The notes under the pieces: model-generated
Seen by the model: the letters and a program-made list of their open reading frames with translations, nothing else
Databases searched by the model: none
What the model was told of the DNA's origin: nothing
Program-made: the position numbers and the translations under genes
In this document: one piece after another, positions 32,623-43,092 of the stretch
Position numbering within the stretch: the first letter of the stretch is position 1
How the letters are laid out: each line of letters begins with the position of its first letter
Assembly (NCBI GenBank): GCA_026225945.1
Contig: JAMJFZ010001258.1
Location: 15,307,501-15,371,500 of the forward strand
DNA length: 64,000 nucleotides
Direction of reading: 5' to 3'
From: Cricetomys ansorgei
Taxonomy: Eukaryota; Chordata; Mammalia; Rodentia; Nesomyidae

Positions 32623-33180
32623 AATGGTCTCCTTGGGATCTTTCAAGTCTGTGTGTCTCTCCATAGGAAAGTCTGTCCGTGCTGCCCAGTAGCATGACTG
32701 GCACACCAATCGGTACAGGACAGTGGCCATCCATAAGGCTCCTGATGACACTGACCATTAGTGAGGACATTGCTACGTGGAACACTCTAAAAAGCTGGTC
32801 ATTAAGTACCTCAACCAACACTACTGACCATATGGGGACTGATTTCTTTTGATCCTCCAGGGGGCCACCAACCATGCAGGCCATCCCACACGGTGACGTT
32901 GCTCACAGACTATGTTCCCTTTCTGACTAGAAACGTTATGTACTCAATCGTGATCGTTTACAGCGCCACGTGCTAAGTGTGTGTGATGGGGGGCTTGGGG
33001 AGGGGGAGCCAGAGCCCCAGTCATCCTTGTTTGTTTGTTTTGGGGTGATGATGTGCTCCCACTATGCACCTGGTCCTCCATGCTTATAGTTAGCTGGTGG
33101 AGAAAAAGGGGACAGGGAAGGGAGGTCAGAATTTCAGGGGCACGTGGTATGGCTGGGGAGATAAGTTATCGTTAGGAGTA
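32623..33180. other. unique intergenic DNA
   Basis: No recognised repeat or gene. Confidence 0.4.
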
Positions 33181-33183
33181 ATG

Positions 33184-33195
33184 CTTGTCTGTCTA

Positions 33196-33226
<31 letters not shown>

Positions 33227-33238
33227 GTCTATCTATTA
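33184..33238. repeat. (TGTC)n / (TATC)n microsatellite
   Basis: Mixed TGTC and TATC tetranucleotides, next to the antisense B1 that follows. Confidence 0.92.
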
Positions 33239-33261
33239 TGTGCACGTGTGTCTGTGCATGC

Positions 33262-33391
33262 AAGTTTGAGAGAGTCTCAATTATGTAACTCTGGCTGACC
33301 TAGAACTTGCTACAAAAACCAGTCTGGCCTTGAACTTACAGAGATCCACCTGTCTCTACCTCTACAAGCACGAACCACCACACCCAGCTTA
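33262..33391 (-). mobile_element. B1 SINE
   Basis: Complement of B1: gagtctcaattatgtaactc, ctggccttgaacttacagag, ending caccacacccagc. The adjoining tetranucleotide tract may derive from its tail. Confidence 0.82.
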
Positions 33392-34189
33392 TAACACTCA
33401 TTTTTAATGTTTCTTTCTAGTGTAGTTTTGCCATATACGCAGGTGCTTAAAGGAATTTACAGAAAACAATCACAAATCTCAAAGTGGTTAAAAAAAAACA
33501 AAAACCCAAATAAACAAAAGAGGACATTTGGAAACTACTAAATGCATGACCACAAGGTCACACATACAGGTCGCACAGCAGGTGGGTGCAGCTGAGGCCC
33601 GTGCAGCGGCTGGTCTTGCTTTCAGGGAGCTCATACACTGTGAGTTTAGATAGTCAGGGAAGGCTTTCTGGAGGAAGAGAAACCAATGAGGGCATTTAAT
33701 GGACAGCAGCCGTCCAAAGCAGCAGGGACTAGAGTATGCAATGGAGCTGAACCCGTGGCCGGGACTGGGCCAGATAGATAGGGATTGGCAATGAGCGGGT
33801 GGAAAAGATACAGTATGTTTGGGGGTCACTGAGGAGACAAGAGAGTAGCCATGGGCCGTGGACAGAGAGGTAGGGATGTGGTCAGCATGCTAGGAGCACC
33901 GGGAAGGTACCTCAAAGGAGCTGGGCTCCACCCCAATCCTGCCTCATTCCCACACAAGCCCCTCTGAGCCCTCTCTGGTGACCCCGTCATCAGGAGCTCA
34001 GAATTGGCATCCCAGTATGTTAGACCTTGTGGGGGGAGCCATACAGAAAAGGGGCCCCTAGGAAGATGAAGAGATGGGCCGGCTATGAGGAGGGTGGCCT
34101 CTCTCCCCTCCCCCGAGTGCTCCGGCCAGGCCTGCGGCAGGAGGGAGCGTGGCGTGAACAGAGGCTCGCCTGCGCGCCATGACAGATGA
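33392..34189. other. unique DNA with an L2-like fragment
   Basis: Around 33590-33720 (cagggagctcatacactgtg, ggaaggctttctggaggaag) the sequence resembles the complement of an ancient L2-type repeat. No gene is recognised. Confidence 0.42.
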
Positions 34190-34400
34190 TTGACTCGAAA
34201 CAATATCTAAGGCGATCAGGATAAAGTGCTGGCCATTTCAAGGCTCAGCAGAATTCAGATTCTAATTAGACTTCTCACCACATTCCAAATAAAAATGGTT
34301 CCCCTGGTATCCTCTTTGCCTATCAGGTGTCTCTCCCTGATCGCTGGAACAAAACGCATAAAGAAAGTGATTAAAGCCATAACAAAGGCATAAAATTGGA
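34190..34400. promoter_or_regulatory. candidate conserved non-coding element
   Basis: Repeat-free AT-rich block with GATTGACTCG, gattctaattagac, gtgattaaagc and gcataaaattgg. Two cgcataaag / ggcataaaat-like cores sit near the right end. It lies between GC-rich flanks. Inferred enhancer. Confidence 0.5.
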
Positions 34401-35350
34401 ATTATCGCTGCCACCACATCTGGGAGCACAGAGTGTCACCACACCGCCCCCCTCCTCCCCAAACCCACGCACGCAGAAGCGCTGCCCCATCCAGGCTCCG
34501 AGCTGGGCACCCGGCAAGGACAGCCTTCTGATGGGTGAGGAGGGGTGGGATGGGGGCTCGGGATGCGGCTTGGGATGAGACTAGGGTACCTAGGGTGCTA
34601 AGTGTTGGAGACCACGGAGTGAGCGGAGTGAGGGAGTGAGACGCTCTAGAGGAACAAGGGGTGAGCAGACCAACAGTGAGGTGTGGGGAAGAAAATGGTC
34701 ACTGCCTTGTGTCTAGATCTTTACCAGTGGGAGGAGGCCTCGGAGTTCTTACCTTGAGTTTAATTCCTCGGGGCGTGCCCGTCCACATGTGCACAGACAC
34801 ACACACACACACACACACCTGCACCCCTCACGACATACTAAGCATTCTCAAATGTGCCACATGGTATCCATACATGTTGGGAGACCCCTGTCCTGCCAAC
34901 AGATAAAGATTCCCAATATGACCCAGGCATCTGCACTAAGTGTCTGCTCTCAGTTGCCTCCCCCAGCCTACTCGCAGGGGGCACCTAGCTCTACAGATGG
35001 TTGAGCTACCATTGGTCTAAACATGCGTATGGGCCACAGAGACCTTACCATCCCACAGCACACATTTGTGCGCGGGCACACCCCACATACACCAGGCCCA
35101 CAACAATACCCTCACACAGTGCCCATGCTCTGGAATGCAGCTACGCTCCCCACCATCGCAGGGCAGGGGGCATCCCGCCAGAGGGGTGCCTGCGGCCACC
35201 CCAGGCCTTTTGCCCTCCTGGCTGCGGCCCCTACCTTCTCCACAACAGGCAGCCTGGTACCTGGTACCCAGCAGCCTTGTTCCCTGTGTGGGGTGGGTAG
35301 GCGGGCGGGAGGTCCAGAGGAGGGTGAAGGAGTGGGAGCAGGACTCTGAG
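34401..35350. other. unique GC-rich DNA with a short (CA)n
   Basis: A (CA)n tract sits at 34798-34819 and a small GGAGTGAG repeat at 34615-34641. Several overlapping frames at 35001-35417 on both strands are compositional. Confidence 0.4.
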
Positions 35351-35354
35351 CCGG

Positions 35355-35800
35355 GGACGATATAAAATTAAAAGGTAAAAAGCAGGAACGCAAATGGAGG
35401 GTGCTTTCAGCTTTCACATTATTAATGACTCTTCAAAAAATCGGCGAGTTTTCCAATCTTCTCTGAGAAGCGCTTGAAGGAGCTCACAGATGAAACTGAC
35501 CTTCAAAATGTTCTTTGGTCTTTAGTTAAGAAATTCGCTCGCCATTATGGCATCATTAGGGAAACAAGGATAAAATTACTCCATGGTTAATGACCTATAG
35601 TATCTCCCCACCAAAATTTGTTTCAGATCTAATAAAACTGTGCTTAACACACTCGGATGAGTTATGAGGACTGTTCTGCAGGGTATTAAAATGTGGAAAA
35701 TAGATTTTCCGAAGCTGGGGGGACTGGACTTTTTGAATCAGATAGCAGAATGGAATTTTCTGGGCAATAAATTCTTCCATGTCTCAATTTCATCTCGCGC
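35355..35800. promoter_or_regulatory. candidate conserved non-coding element, longest in window
   Basis: About 445 bp of unique AT-rich DNA in a GC-rich, CT/CA-repeat neighbourhood. It has homeodomain cores (acattattaatgac, ggttaatgacc), TCF/LEF-like TTCTTTGGTCTTT, and ggaattttctgggcaataaa near the right edge. It contains no SINE or simple repeat, which suits constraint. Not a coding exon: frames are short. Confidence 0.55.
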
Positions 35801-35816
35801 TCTCTCTCCTGCCTGC

Positions 35817-35820
<4 letters not shown>

Positions 35821-35861
<41 letters not shown>

Positions 35862-35884
35862 TCTCTCTCTCCCACTCTCTGTCT
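35821..35884. repeat. (CT)n microsatellite
   Basis: Nearly pure CT run with two CCC interruptions, directly after the large AT-rich block. Confidence 0.93.
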
Positions 35885-36535
35885 CCCTGTGTCTCACATC
35901 TTTTCCTAAAATCCCCGAGCAGCATAGAAACCTTTAGAATTTGAAGCCTCCATAAAGTTTGAAAAAATAAAGTGGGGGGGGGGGGAACCTCAGAGTGCAA
36001 AGGCCATGTGTGTGGCAATGGGAGGCTGCGCATGTGCACATGTGTATGGGGAGAGTGGGGGCGGGGAGCACCCTCCTCCACTGCCTCACTCAGGTGTTCC
36101 GGTGCATATCCACCACAGGGGTGAGGGGGGGCGGGGGTGATGCCCTCCATCCCTCTGTTGCTGGACCTGCTGGCAGGTGTCACTCTCCATTCTCAAACCC
36201 CAGGACCAACCGACCCATGCTAATGGCCCTTCCCGACTCACCTCTTCTCCCAGGCCATACCTCTATGCCAGGTGATGGCCAGTAGGAGAATACGCCTGTC
36301 CCCGCCCACTCCAACTTCAGGGAGTGGGAGAGGGTCAGCCCCACTGGCCTTGTGAGGGGTCAGAACGGCCCTGTTTGACACGCATGCACGCATGCACATG
36401 AGCACAGGCTGACACTACCGATGGGCACATCTAGATGTCTGGGCCAGCCAGGCTGGAGGCTGAGACCCGAGTCCCGGGCCTAGGCGGTGGCCGGAGGTTT
36501 TCGGGGCCTGGATACTGCCGCGGAGAGAGGTGGCT
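35885..36535. other. unique GC-rich DNA
   Basis: Contains a run of G at about 35974-35985 and a CpG-bearing stretch at 36460-36535. No gene is recognised. Confidence 0.4.
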
Positions 36536-36539
36536 GGCG

Positions 36540-36730
36540 AGGTAATGGCATTTTGCTCTCTTTAAACTTTAATCTTTCCTATTAATTCCCTGCAACTGGA
36601 GAATGTGTGAGAGTTAATGTTCCGTGAACGTGTTTCGCACTCGGCAGTCTCTTCGAGCTAATTACCTTCAGGTGCTAAATGGAGGGAAATTGCAATCCAT
36701 TTGGATGTGAAAAAATTTCGCCTTCCCGTC
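36540..36730. promoter_or_regulatory. candidate conserved non-coding element
   Basis: Sharp switch from CpG-bearing DNA to an AT-rich block (ctttaaactttaatcttt, cctattaattccctg, cgagctaattacc, tccatttggatgtg). Free of repeats. Inferred regulatory. Confidence 0.5.
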
Positions 36731-36999
36731 CCCTGTGAGACATCCTTTTTCCTGAGTGCTGCAGAAAGAATGCTCTCTGGGTGGGAGTTTTTTTCCTAAT
36801 GTTTTTTTTCTTTGGCACTCTCCCCCGCCCCCTTTCTCCAAGACTCTGAGTTCTGCAGGACGAAGGTGGCTGGAGCCCGGAGGAGACTGGGCCTGGGCAC
36901 CGAGTTCCAGCCATGGTGGAGCACAGGTGGGAAGGGACGTGTGCAAAGGAGACATCCTGGCTGTGGACCTGGCCCCCGCCCCTTGGAAGCCCTGGGGTG
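36731..36999. other. unique DNA
   Basis: No recognised feature. Confidence 0.4.
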
Positions 37000-37100
37000 G
37001 AAGTGTATTTACACGCTTAATAACACGCTTATTACCAGTGTTTCTCAGCTGCTAGCTTTTGAACACAGATATAATAGAATTTTACAGGCAACATAAAAGC
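37000..37100. promoter_or_regulatory. candidate conserved non-coding element
   Basis: Short AT-rich stretch with a doubled cacgcttaataacacgctta pattern and gatataatagaattttac. The last such block before the transposon-rich half. Confidence 0.4.
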
Positions 37101-37810
37101 TGTCCTTCTCTTGGACCCTGGACTGGTGGCTGGTGGGACGGAGGACAGAGAACAGAGGGTGAAGATGGGAAGGGAGCTTGAGGAGGGAAGGGGTGAGATG
37201 GGCAGAGTGGGAGGAAAGAGGAATGGGCTGGGAGGAAGGTGGGCGGATGTCCACCTTTGGGTTGGGAAGATAGCTCAAGATAGATGTTTGCATGACGGAG
37301 GGCCCTTGGAGCAATAGGAAGAAGGCACCAGGGAGTATGCTCTTGAAACCTTTTAGCTTTCAAGTGAGAACTCCTCCCTCAGTGGGGAACCCACCCCTCC
37401 AGCACCGTCCTTCACCTTGGATCCCAGACCTGAACTTGAGCAAAGCCCCACGAGGAGAACATCACAGCTGACCAGGTCCTTCAGCCTTGGCTCCAACACA
37501 GAGCCTTTTAAGGCTCCATTTCTTAACTCAAGTTGGGGCAAAGACTATCCAGGCAAGACATGGCTTTCCTGGCTTAAAGGATAGCAGATGGAGTCCTCTC
37601 AGGGAGCAGTGTTGTCTGAAGAAGAGGCTGAACCCTCATGGTAACCTGTGTGCTAGCCTGCCCCTTGGGGTTCTCCCTGACTTCTTATGTGCCCTATTTA
37701 GGGCAAGGAGAACATCCATTCTTTCCAACAATGAAGAGTCTACTTGTGGAACAGTTTGGGAAAATATTGAGGTGGCTTGGATTTAGTTATTTTAAAAAAA
37801 AGAAAATAAC
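37101..37810. other. unique DNA, edge of the repeat-poor half
   Basis: Purine-rich at 37120-37250. No gene or repeat is recognised. Confidence 0.4.
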
Positions 37811-37811
37811 T

Positions 37812-37880
37812 TGGGGCTGGAGAGATGGCTCAACAGTTAAGAACACAGAATAAAAGTTAAAACAAATAAACTAAAAACAG
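37812..37880 (+). mobile_element. B2 SINE, internally deleted
   Basis: Only the first 37 or so bases of B2 (tggggctggagagatggctc onward) remain, followed directly by an A-rich tail. The middle of the element is missing. Confidence 0.85.
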
Positions 37881-37963
37881 ATCTGGAGAATTTCAAATAT
37901 ATGTATGTATATTTAAATCTTTATTGATCTATCATCTAGCTTCAACAATTATTAACACATGAC

Positions 37964-39000
37964 TGTAGAGGAATATTTAGTCTTTTAATCCAGCAGCATG
38001 GCTGCTCTAGCAAAAGGATTACACTGGAAGGCCTGTGCGATAGACATTTGATCTCCCAACATAGTACACACCTTTAAGCTAACTCAGAAGGCAATGGGAA
38101 TACATGCCTTTAATATCAATGTGGAGAATGGAAGAAGATTGAGTCAGAGCATGCTAGTCCACTGAGAAGTGGAAAGTCAGAGGCAGACTGAAATACAGAG
38201 TACACACCTTTAATCCCGAGTCAGAGAGTGAAGTAGAGTGAAGATTTGGCAGGCTGACATCTGAGATGAATCAGAGCGAAGAGCAGGTAAAGTGATAAAT
38301 CAGAGGAAGAGTCAGCAGAGTGAGTCAGAGTGAGGACACGGCCAACTCTAATGATATAAAAGCAGGCTCTCAGCTCAGAGAGTCAGACAGTCATTAGAGA
38401 ATCAGGCCTATAAGACATAGGCCCTTGCTGGGCTGTGGTGGCACACACCTTTAACCCCAGCACTCGGGAGGCAAAGGCGGGCAGATCTCTGTGAGTTCCA
38501 GGACAGCCTGCTCCACAGAGTGAGTTCTAGGACAGCCAGAGTTACAACAGAGAAATTCTGTCCAAAAAAAAAGAGACAAAGAAGCAGTTCAGCAGAAGGA
38601 GAATGAATTTGGGAGAAAGAGTCAGCTAACAATGAGAGTCGGTCTGAAGCCAAGCAGAGCAGTTCATTCAGAGAAGTTGCGGGAGTCAGCCAGAGTCAGC
38701 CAGAATTAGAAGAGTTCAGTCAGAAACAGTCAGCTGGCTCAGGTCAGTTTGAACCAGTCAGCTTGGAGAAGAGTTTGAGCCAAAACAGAGAGTGAGTTGA
38801 TCAGAACAGCTCTGAGTTCAGAAGGAGCTAGTCAGAGTGAGTCAGTCTGCAGTAAGTCTCAAAGACTGAAATATTCTAGGTTTGCAGATTAGATTGTATG
38901 GAGGCTGAAGCTTTCTAGGTCTGGGCTCAGAGGCTGAAGCCTTCTAGGACTGGGGATTGAATTAGCAAAGAATAAACTGCCTTTTACACCAACATATATA
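37964..39000 (+). mobile_element. ERVK-like LTR, second copy, with nested B1
   Basis: It starts TGTAGAGGAATATTTAG and follows the 6378-7264 LTR throughout (cagcatggctgctctag, agaagttgcgggagtcagcc, gaataaactgcctttta). Flanks are CATGAC (37958-37963) and CATGAT (39001-39006), an imperfect 6-bp duplication. The 3' terminal bases have drifted. A B1 sits at 38427-38572. No internal viral region is attached. Confidence 0.8.
38427..38572 (+). mobile_element. B1 SINE nested in LTR
   Basis: Near-consensus B1 (gctgggctgtggtggcacac, gatctctgtgagttccagga) with an A-tail. It is absent from the matching position of the first LTR copy, so it arrived later. Confidence 0.92.
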
Positions 39001-39194
39001 CATGATCAATATTATTTCCTCTATTCCTCCCTTTCCCTCTCATTTGGGAAGCAAACTACAGAGATCAAATCAGTTCATTCATAAATATTTCAGAAGCATG
39101 TATTCCTGAAAGTCAAGATTTGCAACCTAACCACAGCATACTATTATCTCATCCAGTGGGAACCAACTTACCTGTTGGGTTTTTAATTTCTAAA

Positions 39195-39412
39195 CATTAT
39201 CTTATTGTTTTTGTGTGCAGGTGTTTTGCTCACAGGTATGTTTGTGTACGATATGCACATAGCGCCTTTAGAGGTCAGAAGAGGGTGTTGGATCTCCTGA
39301 GACTTGAGTTACTGATGGTTGTGAGCTGCCAGGTGGGTGCTGGGGATCAAACCCAGGTCCTCTAGAAGAGCAGCCAGTGCCCTTAACTGCTGAGCCATTG
39401 CTCAGCCATCTT
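39195..39412 (-). mobile_element. B2 SINE nested in L1
   Basis: Complement of B2: ttgtgagctgccaggtgggt, cctctagaagagcagccagt, aactgctgagccattgctca. Confidence 0.88.
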
Positions 39413-39511
39413 AAGTTGGGTTTTAACCAAGGTCCAACCATTGTATGTATGCATATGGCCTGTAAAGTTTCCATTTCCAAAAGAGCTTCCTCTCCTCCTC
39501 TTTCTTCTCCT

Positions 39512-39630
39512 CTCTTTGAGGCGGGGGTCTCATATTTCTAAGACTGGCCTTAAATTACTGGGTTCATGGGGCTCACAAGACCCTTGTGCCTCAATCTCTT
39601 GAATAGTTGGGATGCCACCATGCCCAGCTC
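39512..39630 (-). mobile_element. old B1-like SINE nested in L1
   Basis: Complement of a diverged B1 (aagactggccttaaattact, ccaccatgcccagc). Confidence 0.6.
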
Positions 39631-40304
39631 CTCTCTTTCTTCCCACAGTTTATTGGGGGAAATTGGACACCACTTTTCCTACGGACTCTCCTTCATTCTG
39701 GAATCTGCCAGTTGGGTCCATGTGGTCCCATTCAACATGTCTCTCTGTCCCTTTAAGTTGGTGGATTCTAGAGTTCCTTAGCTTCAGGTTTGTTCTTTTG
39801 GCAAGAATGTTTTACAGGTGGTGTGAACTTCCTGGGGCCTCCCACCTGGGCAGCGTAGCTTCCTAGTGTCTTCCTCTTTTATAATATTAGGATTAATCAG
39901 CGGGCTCACTTGCCACCAGCCCGCTCTAGCCATTACAAAGCTCCCTCAGCTGTGTCCCTCCAGCTTCTCACCTAATGACTTGAACAGCTATTTACCGTCA
40001 CTGACTGGACCGGTTATTTCATTACGGGTTGTTGAATTTCTTTTAAAGCTGTGTGTTTTCTCCAACTTTTTATTTTGAAGAGTTAAAAGCCTACAGGATA
40101 GTTCATTGTTTTAATTCCCGGCCACCATTCACAAATTTATAACTCCCACACTTGCTATGTCACTCTCCTTCATCCCTAAGACATTCCTGTGTTAATTGCT
40201 GACAAAGGAGAGACATTTCACCTCTAAATACTTCAACATTTATCTTTATCTTTTCAGCACTAGGACATTCTCCTGTCACTGTACAGGGCAATGACCACTT
40301 TTAG

Positions 40305-40492
40305 GGAATTAAAAAATCACATTCACGTACTTGCTTTGTGCAGGCGTGTCACAGGTGTTCATGCAGAGGTCAGAGGGCAACTTGTGGGAATGAGTTATCT
40401 CCTTCAACCATATGGATTCCGGGGATTGAACTGGGGTCATCAGATTCGGTGGTAAGTGCCTTTACCCCGAAAACCAGTCAACTTTCAGAAAA
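40305..40492 (-). mobile_element. B3 SINE nested in L1
   Basis: Complement of B3: ggggattgaactggggtcat, cagattcggtggtaagtgcc. Diverged. Confidence 0.72.
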
Positions 40493-40560
40493 TTTAACAT
40501 TTGTTTAATACACAGTTTGCACGTAAAAACTTTTGATTGTCCCAGTAACATCCTTTATAG

Positions 40561-40786
40561 CAGCAGTTCTCAACCTGTGGGTCACAATTCCTTTGTGGGT
40601 TGAGCAACCCTTTCATGGGGGTCCCCTAAGACCATCCTGCATATCAGATATTTACATAACAATTCATAACAGCAGCAAAAATTACAGTTATGAAGTAGCA
40701 ACGAAAATAGTTTTATGGTTGGGGGTCACCACGGCATGAGGAACGGCATTAAAGGGTCACAGCGTTAGGAAGGTTGAGAACCACTG
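40561..40786 (+). mobile_element. URR1 hAT-Charlie MITE
   Basis: A 226-bp element with terminal inverted repeats cagcagttctcaacct and aggttgagaaccactg. The internal landmark ttatggttgggggtcacc is present. It is flanked by CTTTATAG (40553-40560) and CTTTACAG (40787-40794), an 8-bp hAT target duplication with one change. Non-autonomous. Confidence 0.93.
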
Positions 40787-40877
40787 CTTTACAGCTGCCT
40801 TAGCCTGTTCCAAGATGCCACATTGCATGTAAAGGCTGCCTCTTTAAACTCCTTGATTTGGAAATAGTTTCACATCT

Positions 40878-40912
40878 CTCTCCTTTCTCTCTCTCTCTCT
40901 TTCTCTCTCTTT
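40878..40912. repeat. (CT)n tract
   Basis: Short CT-rich run with TTT interruptions. Confidence 0.8.
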
Positions 40913-41231
40913 ATGGTTCTATTGAATTTGACAGTTTTGGAAAGTCTAGGCATAGTTCCCCCAGTGTGGACTTGTCTGCTGTTTCCCCATGAAGAAATTC
41001 AAGCTAAGCATTTTGGGCAGGAATACTATCACCAATGATGTGGCCTTTCTCAGCTCATCACTGGGGCACCTGGTGTCAGTTCTGCCACTATTGGTGAAAT
41101 GGTCTGATTATTTTGTTACAAGCTCATCTAGATTTCTCTAATGTGGTAGGAGTTTTCCTTCTATATAGTAATACATTTTCTACAGGTAAATTTTGGGCAC
41201 TGTGTGAACATCTTATTCTTTTCACCCAGTG

Positions 41232-41437
41232 GCTTTTTAAAAAAATTTTGTTACTTTATTTTTATGGCTGTGTGTCAGTGTACCGTGTGAGTGCCTGATG
41301 CCTGCAGAGAGCATCGGATCCCCTGTGCCTGGAGTTACAGATGGTTGCGAGCTGCCATATTGGTGCTGAGAATTGAACCTGGGCCCTCTGGAAGAACAGC
41401 CAGTGTTCTTAGCCACTGAGCCGTTTCTCCAGCCCAT
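41232..41437 (-). mobile_element. B2 SINE nested in L1
   Basis: Complement of B2 ending agccactgagccgtttctcc, with atcggatcccctgtgcctgg and the AT-rich tail at the left. Confidence 0.9.
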
Positions 41438-41570
41438 CACCTAGTAGATTTAGCATCTTCCCATGAACAGTTAGGATTCCAAGGGTCCCAATATGATGAA
41501 TTTTATAATTCTAACATTGATTCTACTTTTATTAGTTGGTACTCCTCTCTATTAGTAGCCTCTAGTAGAG

Positions 41571-42014
41571 AGGCTGTTTCTGTGGAAGAATTATAAGAAT
41601 GGGCTGTTCAGGCCCAGGCATGACTATGGACCTTAAGGAGCATACCACTGATATGGTACCAACTAGTGACCACATGTCTGTGGCCCCTGAAGGACACTTC
41701 ACCCCCAAAGTCAAGTACCACTATGGTCTATAAAGGATCTCATCCCATAAACCTGATGACTTGTGGTTTTCTGGAACACAATCAATCTATAGGCCTGGAC
41801 ACATAGGACACCCAGGCTGAGAATGCCAGCCGTAGGAACAGGTAAGCTCACTGTGTGTGGGAAAAGGGAGAGTGCAGGATCCAGTGCACCCAAAGTCCAC
41901 AGGGAACATTGTCCCACTGGTCAAGGACAGCCAGTGTCCCCGACTACCCAGCTTCTGGTGCAACTCCAGAGAGCACAGATGCTCACCCCGTTCTTGCGTG
42001 GTCTCTTACTTAAT
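41571..42014. other. unassigned DNA
   Basis: No family recognised. No convincing frame. Confidence 0.35.
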
Positions 42015-42104
42015 TATGAAAAATTATTTATTTTTATTTTATGTGTATGGTGTTTGCTTGCATGTATGTTTGTACTATATGTATGCCTGGTGCCTAAAAA
42101 GGCC
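42015..42104 (-). mobile_element. B2 SINE, 3' part only
   Basis: Complement of the B2 tail and right part (attttatgtgtatggtgttt, atgtatgcctggtgcc). It stops where a different sequence begins at 42105. Confidence 0.75.
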
Positions 42105-42260
42105 CGTGGGGGTAGGGAAACCACCAGTGGTCACACCCACAAAGAAGGAAGTTCTCCCTCCTCAGCAGCTAGCAACTGCCAGCAGCTTCTTAGTAAGAGG
42201 TGGGGCCCAGAGATCATCTCCATCAGTGCAGGATTTTGGCTGGCTAGATGCTAGACCTGG
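42105..42260. repeat. L1-type (Lx-like) untranslated fragment
   Basis: gaaaccaccagtggtcacac, ctcagcagctagcaactgcc and taagaggtggggccc parallel the sequence at 47090-47170. This is a shorter copy of the same rodent repeat. Confidence 0.5.
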
Positions 42261-42534
42261 ATAATTTTAAAATCCAATTAGAAAGTCTCCTTTCGTAGGC
42301 ATTTTCTACATCTACCTTTCTTGTGACTAATGCATAGACTGATTTATTATTAGATAGACTTACTTCTATCATCTTATTTCTTATTTATCCGTTTGATCCT
42401 GTTTTCTATCTTTTTCTTCTGTCTTCTTTCCCCCTTTGTGGCGATCTTTTCCTTATTCTCTTTTTAAAATGCTCTTGTCTCCTGGTTTGGAAATTAAACC
42501 TCATATTTTTAGAGAAATGAGGTACGTTTAGCTT

Positions 42535-42537
42535 TTG

Positions 42538-42569
<32 letters not shown>

Positions 42570-42845
42570 ATATGTATGCATGTGTACACGTGTGTGCATG
42601 TGAAGGCCAGAGTCAACCTCCCTGTCATTTGTTACCCTTGGTTTTTGAGACTAGGTCTCTCGTTGCTTGGAGCTCACCTATTGGTCTGGGCTGGCCAGAG
42701 CGCACCCGGGATCCACTTGTCCCTGCCTCCCCAGCTCTGGAACACACCACGCAGGGCATTTTTTCAGGTGGGTTATAGAATTAAACTACAGTCCTCAAAT
42801 GTGCAAAGGAAGCTCTCTAATGACTAAACTATCTCCCCCAATCTT
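42535..42845 (-). mobile_element. B4 SINE with (TG)n tail
   Basis: The TG run at 42539-42569 is the complement of the element's CA tail. It is followed by gaaggccagagtcaacctcc, tgagactaggtctctcgttg and, at the right, the complement of the tRNA-like head (actaaactatctcccccaat). Confidence 0.78.
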
Positions 42846-42899
42846 ACCTTTAACTTTTTAAAAGCATTGCTAAACGTTCAACAATAATGTGTTTTTATA

Positions 42900-43092
42900 T
42901 ATATGTCAAAACAGCTGGAAGAGAGGATTTTGAATATTTTCACCAAAACAAAAAAAAAAAAAAATGTAAGTGTTGGAGGTGACAGATGTTGTAGTTATCT
43001 CGATTTGATCACTATGGGATGCATACGTGGATTAACAGGCCACCCTTTGTCACGCCAATATCTACAATCATCATGTCAATAACAATAAGGTA
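42900..43092 (+). mobile_element. old L1 3' untranslated end
   Basis: agagaggattttgaatattt, a poly-A interruption at 42951-42964, then agttatctcgatttgatcac and catcatgtcaataacaataa match the 3' end of L1M-type elements. Confidence 0.6.

Larger units (their letters stand above)
39000..41570 (-). mobile_element. ancient L1M remnant, heavily interrupted
   Basis: T-rich pieces at about 39005-39190, 39415-39475, 39640-40300, 40800-41230 and 41440-41570 read as the complement of an old L1M (tcataaatatttcagaagca, ttggcaagaatgttttacag, gggcaggaatactatcacc). Between them sit B2, B1-like, B3, URR1 and B2 insertions, listed separately. No intact frame remains. The two pieces at 39640 and 40900 overlap in content, so more than one fragment may be involved. 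Confidence 0.55.
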
